A DNA stretch of 63,253 nt from Tumebacillus flagellatus (GCF_000714935.1 NZ_JMIR01000025.1:1-63253), one strand, 5' to 3'; positions 47,627-56,530 are shown, counted from the first letter of the stretch. Notes: generated by a model from the sequence alone, not told the origin. A program made the numbers and translations.

Positions 47627-47749
47627 GTGCTGTCGAGTCTTGTGGCCCTCATTTTGTTGTTGGCGTTTCTAAGTACAGGGTTTGTTTTACTTGCGCGGGC
47701 GGAACAACGGGAGGAGCAACCGGCTTCTTCACGGCAGCTTGGCTCTTGA
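47627..47749 (+). CDS. Tiny single-pass membrane protein
   Basis: 40 residues from a GTG at 47627, six bases after AGGGAAGGTG, ending TGA at 47747-47749. One hydrophobic helix (LSSLVALILLLAFLSTG, to about residue 22) and a short charged tail (ARAEQREEQPASSRQL). A terminator follows 30 bases later, and an 11-bp inverted repeat lies upstream, so it looks like a complete regulated unit. No family recognised; small membrane proteins of this kind often modulate larger membrane complexes, but nothing shows a partner. Confidence 0.6.
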   Translation: MLSSLVALILLLAFLSTGFVLLARAEQREEQPASSRQLGS

Positions 47750-47777
47750 CCCGCTCCTCTCCCGCCCTTAGGTATTC

Positions 47778-47813
47778 AAAAAGGCACACCGCCCGCGCGA
47801 TGTGCCTTTTTTT
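47778..47813. terminator. Bidirectional terminator
   Basis: AAAAAGGCACA and TGTGCCTTTTTTT arms between the 40-residue gene and the CotS-type kinase gene. Confidence 0.85.
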
Positions 47814-47827
47814 ATGGAACCGCCCCT

Positions 47828-48754
47828 TCAGACCCGCACTTCCAGACGCCGCTTCTCCTCTTGCGTCTGCGCCCACGCCAGCCGCACGCGCAACGTGTCC
47901 CGGTTGCCGCTCTTGCCGAAGTCGTACCATTCGCGGATGACCAGCGACGGATAGTGCATCAGCGCTTGCAAGATCCTACGGTTGTCGGCATCCAGCGGAA
48001 ACACCCGCTCGTACGCCTCCACCATCTCCGAAAACAACCCCGCTTCCCAGCCGTTCAAGTACAGCGCATGGTTCAACAGTTGGTAGAGATCGTGCGCCCG
48101 TACGTCATAACCCGCCAGATCGAAGTCGATCAGCGCCGCGCCTCCCTCTTGCCAGATGAAATTGTGCGGAGCCGGGTCGCGGTGGCACAGCGAGCCGTAC
48201 CGCACATCGCGGTCGAGCGCCCGCTCCAACGAGGCTTGTTGCAATTGAAGCACCGATTGCCGCGCCCGTTCTTGGAAGGGTCGCCACGACTCGCGCAACT
48301 CCGGCGATTTCAGCGTGGCGAGATGCGCCCGTTCGAGGCGGTGGCGGTACTTTTCCGACAAGGGCGGAACGCGCAAGTAGAACGATTTGGAACTTGTGCG
48401 TCCGGCGGGCGCACGGTGCAACGCCGCGAGGGCGCCGGCGGCCGCCATGCGCTCCTCCCGCGATTTCATCGAGAGGTGACGGCCGCGCAGCCACGGTTGC
48501 AGCGTATAGAGCCCGCCCCGGTCGGCGACATACGGAAGCCCGGCATCCGTGCGCAGATAGGGAGCCACTTCGACGCCGGCCAGCAGCACGGAATCCAAGG
48601 CGTCCGACAACGCTTCCAAGCGCTTGCGCATCACATCGCCGTCGTAGCGTTTGAGAATCATCGCGCCGCCCGACGTCTGCATCCCGGTGACAGTGCGCAG
48701 CTTCACGCGGCGGTGGATGCGGAGTCCGAAGCCCTGCTCCAGCTTTGCAATCAA
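47828..48754 (-). CDS. CotS-family (aminoglycoside-phosphotransferase-like) protein
   Basis: 308 residues from a TTG at 48754 (GGGGGAG just before; no better start). Choline-kinase-like fold: N-lobe beta strands with a Lys in MILKRYD, LYTLQPWLRGRHL hinge, catalytic loop SLCHRDPAPHNFIW (H-x-D-x-x-x-x-N) and metal-binding LIDFDLAGYDVRAHDLYQLL. These motifs and length match the CotS/YutH/CotI spore-coat kinases of Bacillales. Likely acts on the forming spore coat. Substrate unknown. Downstream of the LysM coat-type gene on the same strand. Confidence 0.82.
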   Translation of the reverse strand: MIAKLEQGFGLRIHRRVKLRTVTGMQTSGGAMILKRYDGDVMRKRLEALSDALDSVLLAGVEVAPYLRTDAGLPYVADRGGLYTLQPWLRGRHLSMKSREERMAAAGALAALHRAPAGRTSSKSFYLRVPPLSEKYRHRLERAHLATLKSPELRESWRPFQERARQSVLQLQQASLERALDRDVRYGSLCHRDPAPHNFIWQEGGAALIDFDLAGYDVRAHDLYQLLNHALYLNGWEAGLFSEMVEAYERVFPLDADNRRILQALMHYPSLVIREWYDFGKSGNRDTLRVRLAWAQTQEEKRRLEVRV

Positions 48755-48833
48755 CTCTCCCCCATCGAAACTCCCTCCCTCTTCTATGAAAAAAGGGAGC
48801 CTGTGAGGCCCCCTGTTTTTGGCAGCATCCTGT

Positions 48834-49898
48834 TTAGTCTTCGTCGCGGTAGAACGTTTTCGGCTGCATGCCGATCGTTTGCTGGTTGATCATGGACGCC
48901 ATCAGCATTTGATGGTGGATGTGCTCGTCGTGGGGATGCATGTAGTAGTGGTGTTTGTGGTGGGAAGAGCATTTGTGGCATTTCTTGTGGCATTTCTTTT
49001 TGTGTTTATGCTTCGTGGAGACCGGGATGTACATCATGACCATCGGATGGTGCACCATGTAGTGATGCTCGTGCGGCTGGATCGCTTGCGGCGATACCAT
49101 CTGCGGAGCGGCCATCTGCTGTTGGGCAGCTTTGATGTTTTGCAGCTGCCAGTTGACGTTGGTTTGGTTGTGGGAGTCCTTGTGCGGCGCGTATTGCAGA
49201 TTCAAATCGATGTGCGGTGCAATCGGGGTCGGCATCGGCATTTCAATCGGCATCGGCGGCGGGGTGATCGTTTTTTCCATTGTGACCAGCTCCTTCGGTG
49301 AGGTGAGTTGTTCTTTGGTGCTCAACGGCGCGACGGGAGCGACAGGGGCAACCGGCACCATCGGTGCGGTCATCTGCTCCTTGGTCATGCCGGGATTGCT
49401 TTTCGGTTTCATCCCGCTGGACGGGATGTTCAGCACTTGGCCGGGGTAGATCTTATCCAAGTGCAGGGTGTGTGCCAACTGCGGGTTGGCTGCTTTCAGC
49501 ATTTCGATCGTCACGCCGACTTGTTTGGCAATTTTCATCACGTCGTCGCCGTGTTTGACCACATACTTCCACAGTCCTTCCCATTTCGGGACGGACGGGT
49601 AAGCCTGCTCGACAGGAGCAGGAGCAGGTGCCGGAGCGGGAGCGGGAACAGCGGGGGCCTCGGGTGCCGGAACCGCTTCCTCGACTTCCGCTTGGGGAGC
49701 AACCGGAGCGGTAAGTTCTTCCTTGGTCATTTCCTCTACAGGAGCTCCGGCGCCGGGGATGTTGATTTGCATGCCGACGTCTATTTGATCGGGGTTTGCA
49801 ATCTGGGGATTGGCGGCGACTAGCTGATCCAAGGGGACGTTCCACATCTTGGAAATCTTCCACATGGAGTCGCCCTTCTGGACGGTGTAGACTTTCAA
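48834..49898 (-). CDS. LysM-domain spore-coat-type protein with His-rich C-terminus (SafA-like)
   Basis: 354 residues from a TTG at 49898, nine bases after AAGGAGG. LysM-1 (1-48: YTVQKGDSMWKISKMWNVPLD), a Pro/Ala/Glu spacer, LysM-2 (about 108-158: YVVKHGDDVMKIAKQVGVTIE), a Met/Pro-rich middle with repeated MTKEQMTAPM-type pieces, and a C-terminus rich in His, Lys, Cys and Tyr (HKHKKKCHKKCHKCSSHHKHH). LysM binds peptidoglycan. The LysM-plus-low-complexity layout recalls SafA, which sits at the cortex/coat border, and the His/Cys tail recalls CotD-like proteins. Probably a coat morphogenetic or metal-binding structural protein, by inference. Confidence 0.75.
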   Translation of the reverse strand: MKVYTVQKGDSMWKISKMWNVPLDQLVAANPQIANPDQIDVGMQINIPGAGAPVEEMTKEELTAPVAPQAEVEEAVPAPEAPAVPAPAPAPAPAPVEQAYPSVPKWEGLWKYVVKHGDDVMKIAKQVGVTIEMLKAANPQLAHTLHLDKIYPGQVLNIPSSGMKPKSNPGMTKEQMTAPMVPVAPVAPVAPLSTKEQLTSPKELVTMEKTITPPPMPIEMPMPTPIAPHIDLNLQYAPHKDSHNQTNVNWQLQNIKAAQQQMAAPQMVSPQAIQPHEHHYMVHHPMVMMYIPVSTKHKHKKKCHKKCHKCSSHHKHHYYMHPHDEHIHHQMLMASMINQQTIGMQPKTFYRDED

Positions 49899-49981
49899 CC
49901 CGCTCGACCTCCTTCGTCAAATGTCACTGGCAGTATATGCGCCCTGCGTCCATGTGCGCTTGTCTAGTGAAAATTGGGCTC

Positions 49982-50011
49982 TAGACAGAGAAGTTCCAGA
50001 TCTTGTATACT
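49982..50011 (+). promoter_or_regulatory. Sigma-A-like promoter for the MFS gene
   Basis: TAGACA at 49982-49987, an 18-base spacer and TATACT at 50006-50011. Confidence 0.55.
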
Positions 50012-50059
50012 GTCTGAAAACAAACAGCATGATTGTCTACTTTGAGAGGACGGGGAAAC

Positions 50060-51322
50060 ATGAACAGGTGGCAAAGGCTGGCGGCTCGTTATGACCGCAC
50101 AGTCTGGATTCGCGTACTTGGCACGGTGTTGACGACAGTGGCGGGCTTTATGATTCGGCCGTTTCTGTCCTTGTATTTGTTTGATAAGATGAACGGCGAC
50201 CTGCTGATCACGGCGTTGATCATCGGGTTGCAGCCGTTGACGGGCCTGATCGCCGGGCTGTACGCGGGCGGATTGGCCGACCGCTACGGACGCAAACCGG
50301 TGATGGTGGCGGCGGCGTTGCTTGAAGCGATCTCGGTGTTCGGTTACATCTGGGCGGATTCGATTCTGTCGTTTGCGCTGATCACGATCTTAAACGGGTT
50401 GTGCGGGTCGCTGTTCTTCCCGGCGGCGAGCGCGCAAGTCACCGACGTGGTGCCGGAAGAGAAGCGCGCCGAAGTGTTTGCGCTGTTGCACACGGCGCTG
50501 AACGTGGGAGCCGCGTGCGGGCCGTTGCTTGGCGTCGCCATCTATAAAGTCAATCCCGCCATCGCCTTTGCGATCTGCGGAGGGGCGCTGTTGCTGAATG
50601 CGGTTTTGATTCTTTGGAAGATTCCGGAGACGCTCCCGGCGGATGTGCGGCAGCGGGCGCTCGGAGCGAAGCGCAACCCGGCAGCCAAAGCGCCGCGGCT
50701 GAAAGTTCGCGAGCACAAACTGCTGTTTTACATGGCGGGCGCGGCGCTTCCGGTTTCCTTGCTCTACACGCAGGTGGAATCGATCTTCCCGCAGCATCTC
50801 AAGACGATGTTCTCCACCGATTACTTGACGGTGTTTGCCACACTGATGACGATCAACGGGGTGATGGTCGTGCTCGGGCAGATTCTGGTCGCGCGGTTTG
50901 CGGAGAAGTTCCCGATTCAGCGGGTGATTCTGATCGCGTATCTGTTGCTCGCCGGCACCGCCATCGGGTACGCGTGGTCGAATTCGTTCTTGCTGTTGGT
51001 AGCGGCGGAAATTCTGTTCACGCTCGGCGAGATGATGAACGGCCCGCAGATTCAGAAAGCCGTCTCCGTGATGGCGCCGCCGGAATGGATCGGCCGCTAC
51101 TTTGCGGTGTTCGGCACGAACTGGGCCATCTGCGGCGCGATCGGGCCGCTGATCGGGGCGTATGCGTTCATGCACATCGGCGGACATTGGTGGTACACGA
51201 TCATCTCCGGGCTGTTGGTGCTCGCGGCAATTGCCCAGTCGCGCAACGTCAAACGCGCGTTGACCGGCTCCACCCCAGAACCAGTGGTACAAGAAAAAAA
51301 GGATCTGCCAGCACTCAGCTGA
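50060..51322 (+). CDS. MFS multidrug-type exporter (MdtG-like)
   Basis: 420 residues from the ATG at 50060 behind GGACGGGG. Twelve membrane segments; the MFS motif A GGLADRYGRKPVMVAAAL lies after segment 2, and a long basic loop (about 195-215) joins the two halves. PLTGLIAGLYAGGLADRYG and FFPAASAQVTDVVPEEKRAEVF are typical of MdtG/YitG-like drug exporters. Substrate unknown. The stop codon lies inside the following bidirectional terminator stem, but upstream of its T-run. Confidence 0.85.
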   Translation: MNRWQRLAARYDRTVWIRVLGTVLTTVAGFMIRPFLSLYLFDKMNGDLLITALIIGLQPLTGLIAGLYAGGLADRYGRKPVMVAAALLEAISVFGYIWADSILSFALITILNGLCGSLFFPAASAQVTDVVPEEKRAEVFALLHTALNVGAACGPLLGVAIYKVNPAIAFAICGGALLLNAVLILWKIPETLPADVRQRALGAKRNPAAKAPRLKVREHKLLFYMAGAALPVSLLYTQVESIFPQHLKTMFSTDYLTVFATLMTINGVMVVLGQILVARFAEKFPIQRVILIAYLLLAGTAIGYAWSNSFLLLVAAEILFTLGEMMNGPQIQKAVSVMAPPEWIGRYFAVFGTNWAICGAIGPLIGAYAFMHIGGHWWYTIISGLLVLAAIAQSRNVKRALTGSTPEPVVQEKKDLPALS

Positions 51323-51337
51323 CAGATCCTTTTTTTC
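51294..51337. terminator. Bidirectional terminator
   Basis: AAAAAAAGGATCTG and CAGATCCTTTTTTT arms; overlaps the ends of the MFS and TVP38 genes. Confidence 0.88.
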
Positions 51338-52025
51338 TGGCCGTCCAGATTCGGTAGAGCAGGTAGACCGCGATGAGGAACAACAGGTACGCAAGCACGA
51401 CGATGCCGCTGTTGCGCCACGAGGTGAAAAGTTGTTCGCCCAAGTAGGCAAACAGGAAGTTGATCGGAATCTTGCCGAGCGCGCTGGCGGTGAAAAAAAC
51501 ACCCAGCCGCACGCCGACCAGCGCCGCGTAGACGTTGACGACATACGCGGGCACGATGGGAATCATCCGCGCAAAGAGGATGGCGAGAAACGCGTTCTGC
51601 TCCAGCCGCTCGTTGAAGCGCTCCACGGCGGAGAACTTCTCCAGAGCGCGGCGTCCCCGTTCGGCGAACAAGTAGCGAAACGAGAGGAACATCAGCACCG
51701 AGCCGGTCAAGGAAACCGACCAGTTAAAAACCCCGCCACTCCACACCCCGTACGTCGCCCCCATCACCCCGCCGATCACCCCGAACGGGACGACCGGAAC
51801 CAAAGCGAAGAAGCTCCCGATCAGATAGAGCAGGAAAAAGTGCTTGCTCCCGCCGCCCTGAATCCATGCGAGGAGGGGGGTTTTGTACGAGAATGCGACT
51901 GCACCCACCAGAACATATACGAGCAACAACCACCCTTTCGAAAAACGGGGTTTGCGTGGAGACGCGGGCGTCCCCCTTGCTTCACCTAGCGGGTTCGGAG
52001 GGTTCGTTTTTTTCCGAGCGGGCAC
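51315..52025 (-). CDS. TVP38/TMEM64 (DedA-like) membrane protein
   Basis: 236 residues; five or six membrane segments. Family marks are FFALVPVVPFGVIGGVMGATYG near 75-95 and LFARMIPIVPAYVVNVYAALVGV near 150-170 (the F/Y-x-R-x-(I)P motif). These proteins belong to the VTT/DedA group of lipid scramblase-like membrane proteins. The GTG start overlaps the stop of the SDR gene (TAGTG) and has no ribosome site of its own, so it depends on coupling. Role unknown. Confidence 0.82.
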   Translation of the reverse strand: MPARKKTNPPNPLGEARGTPASPRKPRFSKGWLLLVYVLVGAVAFSYKTPLLAWIQGGGSKHFFLLYLIGSFFALVPVVPFGVIGGVMGATYGVWSGGVFNWSVSLTGSVLMFLSFRYLFAERGRRALEKFSAVERFNERLEQNAFLAILFARMIPIVPAYVVNVYAALVGVRLGVFFTASALGKIPINFLFAYLGEQLFTSWRNSGIVVLAYLLFLIAVYLLYRIWTARKKGSVS

Positions 52026-52813
52026 TAGAGGGCGCGCACCATGCCGCCGTCGATGAGCACGGCTTGGCCGGTGACGTAGGTGTTGGCGTAGGACCCGAGG
52101 AACACCGCCGTGCGGGCGAATTCGTCCGGCGTGCCGTAGCGGCCGATCGGAATCTGGCGCTCATTGCCGACGCGCACATCGTCTTGCGTTAGACCGGTCG
52201 CCGCCGCACGCAAACCGTCCAGTTCGGTGATCCGATCCGTGGCGATGCGACCCGGTGCCACGGTGTTCACGAGGATGCCTTCCGGTGCGAGTTCCACCGA
52301 GAGCGACTTCGCCAGCGCGTTGATCCCGGCGCGGAACGTGTTCGAGAGGATCAGCCCTTCGATCGGCTGCTTGATCGACGTTGACGTGATGTTGACGATC
52401 CGACCGCCGCCGACTTGGCGGAAGTACGGCAGGGCGCCCCGCACCAGGCGCACGACGTTCAGCAAGTTCGCTTGGAACGTCTGCTCCCACACGTCGTCCT
52501 CGAAGTTGTCAAACGTCCCCGCCGGCGGGCCGCCCGCGTTCGTGACCAGCACGTCGAGCCGCCCGAAGCGCTCGCCGACTTTCGCGTACACCGCGTCGAC
52601 CGCGTCCCGCTTGGACAGGTCCGCCGCCACAAACTCCACTTGCGATCCGGTCTCCGCCGCGATTTCCCTTGCAGTTTTCGCCAATTCTTGCTCGTTGCGC
52701 GAGGCGAGCATCACCTTCGCGCCTTCGCGCGCATATTCTGTCGCCACCGCACGGCCCAACCCGCGGCTGCCTGCCGTGACGAGCACCACTTTGTCTTTCA
52801 ACCCGAGATCCAT
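52025..52813 (-). CDS. Atypical short-chain dehydrogenase (lacks YxxxK Tyr)
   Basis: 262 residues. Rossmann fold with TAGSRGLGRAVA (14-25), DLSKRDAVD, TNAGGPPAG and C-terminal VTGQAVLIDGGMV as in FabG-like enzymes. The catalytic YxxxK is replaced: after the NITSTSIKQP serine strand the sequence is LSNTFRAGINA, with neither Tyr nor Lys at the expected places. This fits an SDR subgroup (BKR-like_SDR_like) known to lack the Tyr. Activity may differ from oxoacyl reduction. Start ATG behind GGAGGGG. Coupled to the TVP38 gene. Confidence 0.85.
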   Translation of the reverse strand: MDLGLKDKVVLVTAGSRGLGRAVATEYAREGAKVMLASRNEQELAKTAREIAAETGSQVEFVAADLSKRDAVDAVYAKVGERFGRLDVLVTNAGGPPAGTFDNFEDDVWEQTFQANLLNVVRLVRGALPYFRQVGGGRIVNITSTSIKQPIEGLILSNTFRAGINALAKSLSVELAPEGILVNTVAPGRIATDRITELDGLRAAATGLTQDDVRVGNERQIPIGRYGTPDEFARTAVFLGSYANTYVTGQAVLIDGGMVRAL

Positions 52814-52856
52814 CTGCCAATCCCCTCCTGTGCCTATGTATGTCTTCTATTGTAAC

Positions 52857-52890
52857 AAAAAAAGCACCCGGACGGCACCGAGTGCTTTTC
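52857..52890 (-). terminator. Terminator for the SLH/DUF4855 gene
   Basis: Minus-strand GCACTCGG and CCGGGTGC arms followed by TTTTTTT. Confidence 0.8.
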
Positions 52891-52909
52891 GTTCGTAAGC
52901 ATGAACACT

Positions 52910-55585
52910 TTATTGCTGTACAGCAAGCGCACGGTAGAGAACGTCTGCCACGTCCGCCCGCGTCGCCGGCAACTGCGGGTCAAAACCCGTGTAGCCGAAG
53001 TTGTCGGAGTACAGCCCGAGCTGCTTGCCTTCCAACACCTGTTGCAGCGCCCAATCGCTGACGCTTTCTTGGTTGGCGATCGTCACCCCGTCGGTGCTGC
53101 CGATCTGGTTTTGCCGGTGCAGCACGCGCACGAGAATCGCCGCCGCTTGCTCCTGCGTAATCGGGTCGTCCGGGCCGAACGTGCCGGCGTCATACCCGGA
53201 CATGAAACCGTTCTCCGCCACCGCCGCGACATACGGCGAGAACCACGAGTTCACGGAGTCGCCGAACGTCACGGGCGCGCCGGCTTTCAACCCGTAGGCG
53301 TTGGTCAGCATGACGGCGAACTGCGCACGGGTGATCTGTCCGTCCGGCTGGAATTTCAGCTGCCCGTCTTCCAGCATCCCGTTTAAAACCCCTCGGTTGG
53401 TGAGGTCGAGAATCGACTGCACCGCCGGGTTGTCGGAAGCGACGTCGACAAACGGAGTCTGGCCGTCCGGCACGACGGACACTTGCACCGGATCGTTCAG
53501 CGAGAGGTTGAAGCCCAGCTGCAACGATTCCGAATTGCCCCCGAGGTCTTGCTTGACCAGTTTCCCGCCCTGCACGGCGAGCTCCTCGTCCGCACGCAGC
53601 GTGCCGATGTACGTCATCGGCGCCGCCGAGCGGTCATCCGTGTGCACGATCACTTTTTGAATCGAAGTCGGCTGGTCGGACAACACATCGAGGCGCAGTT
53701 TGGCTGTGCCCGGCAAGCTCAACGTCCGGTGCGCGCTCAAGTTGCCCGCCGTCGGCGTCAACAAATTGACGGACGAATCGCTGTATTTGCCGTTGAGCGC
53801 TTGGTAGATCGTGTCGTACAGCGGATCTTGGCGGTCACGCAGCGCCTTGATCGCGCCGTTTTCGTAAAACGCTTTGGAAGCATTCAGCCAGCCCTGTTCC
53901 AGCCCGTAGTGCAGATACTCGTTGAACCGCTCACGGTACTTGCTGTCGGAACCGAGGATGTCCGGGTCCATTTCCAACTCCACGCCCTTGCCAAAGCGCG
54001 CTCCCGTCCACGCGAGGTTGTAGAAACGGTTGAGGTTGGGGGCGAAATTGTAGTCCTTGAACGGGTAATAGTTCGGCTGGTGGAACACTTCGTCAAACCC
54101 GAACTCCTTGAAGTTGACCGCTTCACCCGCCGACTGATACGGAATCCACATCGTCAAAAGCCCCTTGGCATGGGCGTACTGGTTGAAGTCGACCACCAGC
54201 GGATCCCCGTGGTTCGCCGTTTCGTTGTACCAGTAAAAGCCGCGGAATTCGAGGTTTTTGAACCCGGCGTCGTGGATTGCTTGGTAGGCTTGGTCCATGT
54301 AGCTGTGCACAGTTTTCTCCCGCGTTGCGAGGTCGAGCCCCTCGTTCGGGTACGGCACGGAGATCCAGACTCTCGCTTTGCCGGTCTGTTTCAAATCAGC
54401 GTTGTGATTACCCCACTCCTGTTCAAGCGCCTTCATGTCGGTGATCGACTTGCTCAAGTACGCGCCCCATTGGTCAACGTGAGCGGAGAGTTCTTCCGAA
54501 CGCGGGCCGCTCGGCAGGAAGAGGAACGAATCAAACAAATTGCCGGCCCGCTTGCCGGATTTGTCGAGGTAAGAAGCGTACGGTTTCAAGTAGTCGGCCG
54601 TCACTTTCAACGGGTCGTTGTACAGGAGCAGGACGTTGCGGTCGTCGTACTGCGGATACGCTTCCGACGCGCGCTTCGTCGTCATCAGGTTGCCGAGATA
54701 TTGGTAGTGATCGGTCTCTGCTTGTTCGACGGGGCTCACATCGTCGTCTTGGACGCGAATCGTGAAGATCGCCCGCTTGTCGAAGTTCAGCGCGTAATAC
54801 TCGCGCCCGTTCCAAACCAGACCGGTCATCGTCCACATCTTGAGATCGACTTTGTCGTGGAAGTTCCAATTTGCGTCATAGCGGTACACGAGGTCGTTGT
54901 CGCCCGCGGCGACGATGTTCCAATACGCCCCGTCGTACATGATCCCAAACGTGTCGTTCACGGAGAACGCGCTGCCGTCCGGTTTTTTCAACTGAACTTG
55001 ACGCGCCGTGCCGTGATTCGCGGCGTTGATCACATAAATTTCGCCTCGGTCGGTCAAGAGGTACAGATAGCCGTCCACATACGTCATGTTGTGGCCGTAG
55101 ATCGTCGGCGCTGCCCAACTGTCGACGACGGTGCCGTCCTTGTGCAAACGCTGGATGCGTCCTTCTCCGTTGTAATAGACAAACAGATCGTCGCCGGCTC
55201 CGGTCGCAATGCCTTGGAGGTTGTTCGACGGCTTCGAACTCGGCGCAAAGTGGCGCACTTCGCGCCCGCTGTCCGGGTCCACTTCCCAGATCGTGCCGTC
55301 CGCGCGGTCGGTGACATAGACGCGGTTCGTTCCCGCGACGGGTGCCATGCCAAACACGCTCTGTGCCGACAAATCGGTATAGCGAATCCGCTCCGGGCGC
55401 TTCTCGCCGGATGCTAGCGAGCGTTCCAGCGCCACTTGCTGCGGGTGGTAGAATCCGTTTCCTTGGCGGGTCACGATGTCGATTCCGGTGATGGTAAAAG
55501 CCCCGCTGGCCGACGCGGAAGACATCGGCCAGAGCAGGGCTGCGGAGAGGAGGAGCGGCAGACAGGTTTTCGTTTTCAATCGCAC
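52910..55585 (-). CDS. S-layer-anchored DUF4855-domain surface protein
   Basis: 891 residues from the GTG at 55585 (GGGGGA six bases upstream; an ATG eight codons earlier lacks a site). Signal peptide (about 1-28). Residues 35-290 form a beta-propeller-like region of DxxG/WEVDP-type repeats (VFGMAPVAGTNRVYVTD, GIATGAGDDLFVYYNGEG). Residues about 300-600 are a DUF4855 domain (DSFLFLPSGPRSEELSAHVDQWGAYL, ARVWISVPYPNEG, FRGFYWYNETA, GFDEVFHQPNYYP). The C-terminal 170 residues are three SLH modules (ITRAQFAVMLTNAYGL, GYDAGTFGPDDPITQEQAAAILVR), which bind cell-wall polymers. The DUF4855 part resembles a TIM-barrel glycosidase fold. Substrate unknown. Confidence 0.87.
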   Translation of the reverse strand: MRLKTKTCLPLLLSAALLWPMSSASASGAFTITGIDIVTRQGNGFYHPQQVALERSLASGEKRPERIRYTDLSAQSVFGMAPVAGTNRVYVTDRADGTIWEVDPDSGREVRHFAPSSKPSNNLQGIATGAGDDLFVYYNGEGRIQRLHKDGTVVDSWAAPTIYGHNMTYVDGYLYLLTDRGEIYVINAANHGTARQVQLKKPDGSAFSVNDTFGIMYDGAYWNIVAAGDNDLVYRYDANWNFHDKVDLKMWTMTGLVWNGREYYALNFDKRAIFTIRVQDDDVSPVEQAETDHYQYLGNLMTTKRASEAYPQYDDRNVLLLYNDPLKVTADYLKPYASYLDKSGKRAGNLFDSFLFLPSGPRSEELSAHVDQWGAYLSKSITDMKALEQEWGNHNADLKQTGKARVWISVPYPNEGLDLATREKTVHSYMDQAYQAIHDAGFKNLEFRGFYWYNETANHGDPLVVDFNQYAHAKGLLTMWIPYQSAGEAVNFKEFGFDEVFHQPNYYPFKDYNFAPNLNRFYNLAWTGARFGKGVELEMDPDILGSDSKYRERFNEYLHYGLEQGWLNASKAFYENGAIKALRDRQDPLYDTIYQALNGKYSDSSVNLLTPTAGNLSAHRTLSLPGTAKLRLDVLSDQPTSIQKVIVHTDDRSAAPMTYIGTLRADEELAVQGGKLVKQDLGGNSESLQLGFNLSLNDPVQVSVVPDGQTPFVDVASDNPAVQSILDLTNRGVLNGMLEDGQLKFQPDGQITRAQFAVMLTNAYGLKAGAPVTFGDSVNSWFSPYVAAVAENGFMSGYDAGTFGPDDPITQEQAAAILVRVLHRQNQIGSTDGVTIANQESVSDWALQQVLEGKQLGLYSDNFGYTGFDPQLPATRADVADVLYRALAVQQ

Positions 55586-55657
55586 GTGGAATCCCCCGCA
55601 TTTCTGCAAAATGTCTTGGGGATGATTTCGACGTTTTTTGTCAGGTTTCCTGCTGGA

Positions 55658-56530
55658 TCAGTTGTGGTTGATCACGATGCCGCCGGCGCTGGTGCGGATG
55701 TGGACCGGATGCGTGCCTTGCCCCGTCGTCACGCTGAGATGCTGGGAGAAGCCGGACGTTTTCACGGGAATCGCGCTGCCGGTGATCCGCCCGGCGCTGG
55801 TGTGCAAGTTGTACGTCGCATCGGTGTTCGACGGTACGAACAGGTCGATGCCGCCGTTGCTGGTCTCCACCGACCAAGCGCCTTGCAGCGGCACGGTTTG
55901 GTGGATTTTGATCTTGCCGTTGTGCGTGGAGATGTTGACGATCGCCCCGCAGTCCTGCAAGTGAATCTGGCCGTTGTGCGTGTGCGCTTTGACGTTGGAG
56001 GTGACTTTCCCCACGTCAAGAATCCCGTTGTGCGACGTGGCGTCGACCGCACCGTCGATCTGCGATATTTCCACATGACCGTTGTGCGTATGCGCGTGCA
56101 CATCGCCTTCGACGTCGACGACGCGAATCCCGCCGTTCGACGTGTGGGCGTTGATCGCGCCGTTAAACCCTTCGACTTCCAAAAACCCGTTGCTCGATTT
56201 CAAGTTCCCCTTCGTGATCGCCTCCGGTACGTACAGGACGACATCCACGCAGACATGCGGGCCGAAAATCCAATTGTGCAGAGGCGCCTGTTCAAATTGC
56301 ACTTCCGTTCCGACTTGGCGCAGGTTCCAGTACGCTTCCATCGGCTTGTTTTCATCGCCGCGCACCCGAACGTGAACGTCCGCTTGCACGTGCGGTTGAT
56401 CCCAGTGGCGAACGGTTACGTCGCCGCTGTGAACTTTGACTTGCAGGCGGGAAACTTCCCCCTCCGGCGTGAAATCTACGGTTTTGGTTTCATCAAGGGC
56501 GGTGCCGAGTCCGAGCAGTGCTTTTAACAT
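55658..56530 (-). CDS. DUF4097-family beta-repeat protein
   Basis: 290 residues, ATG behind AGGAGG, no signal peptide. After about 90 residues the chain is a run of short beta-strand repeats of about 20 residues, each with an SNGG, HNGH, HNGQ, HNGK or SAGG turn (AHTSNGGIRVVDVEG, AHTHNGHVEISQIDG, ATSHNGILDVGK, and so on), making a beta-solenoid as in DUF4097/LiaG-like proteins. His-rich turns are unusual. Function unknown. It sits between the SLH gene and the met operon terminator. Confidence 0.82.
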   Translation of the reverse strand: MLKALLGLGTALDETKTVDFTPEGEVSRLQVKVHSGDVTVRHWDQPHVQADVHVRVRGDENKPMEAYWNLRQVGTEVQFEQAPLHNWIFGPHVCVDVVLYVPEAITKGNLKSSNGFLEVEGFNGAINAHTSNGGIRVVDVEGDVHAHTHNGHVEISQIDGAVDATSHNGILDVGKVTSNVKAHTHNGQIHLQDCGAIVNISTHNGKIKIHQTVPLQGAWSVETSNGGIDLFVPSNTDATYNLHTSAGRITGSAIPVKTSGFSQHLSVTTGQGTHPVHIRTSAGGIVINHN

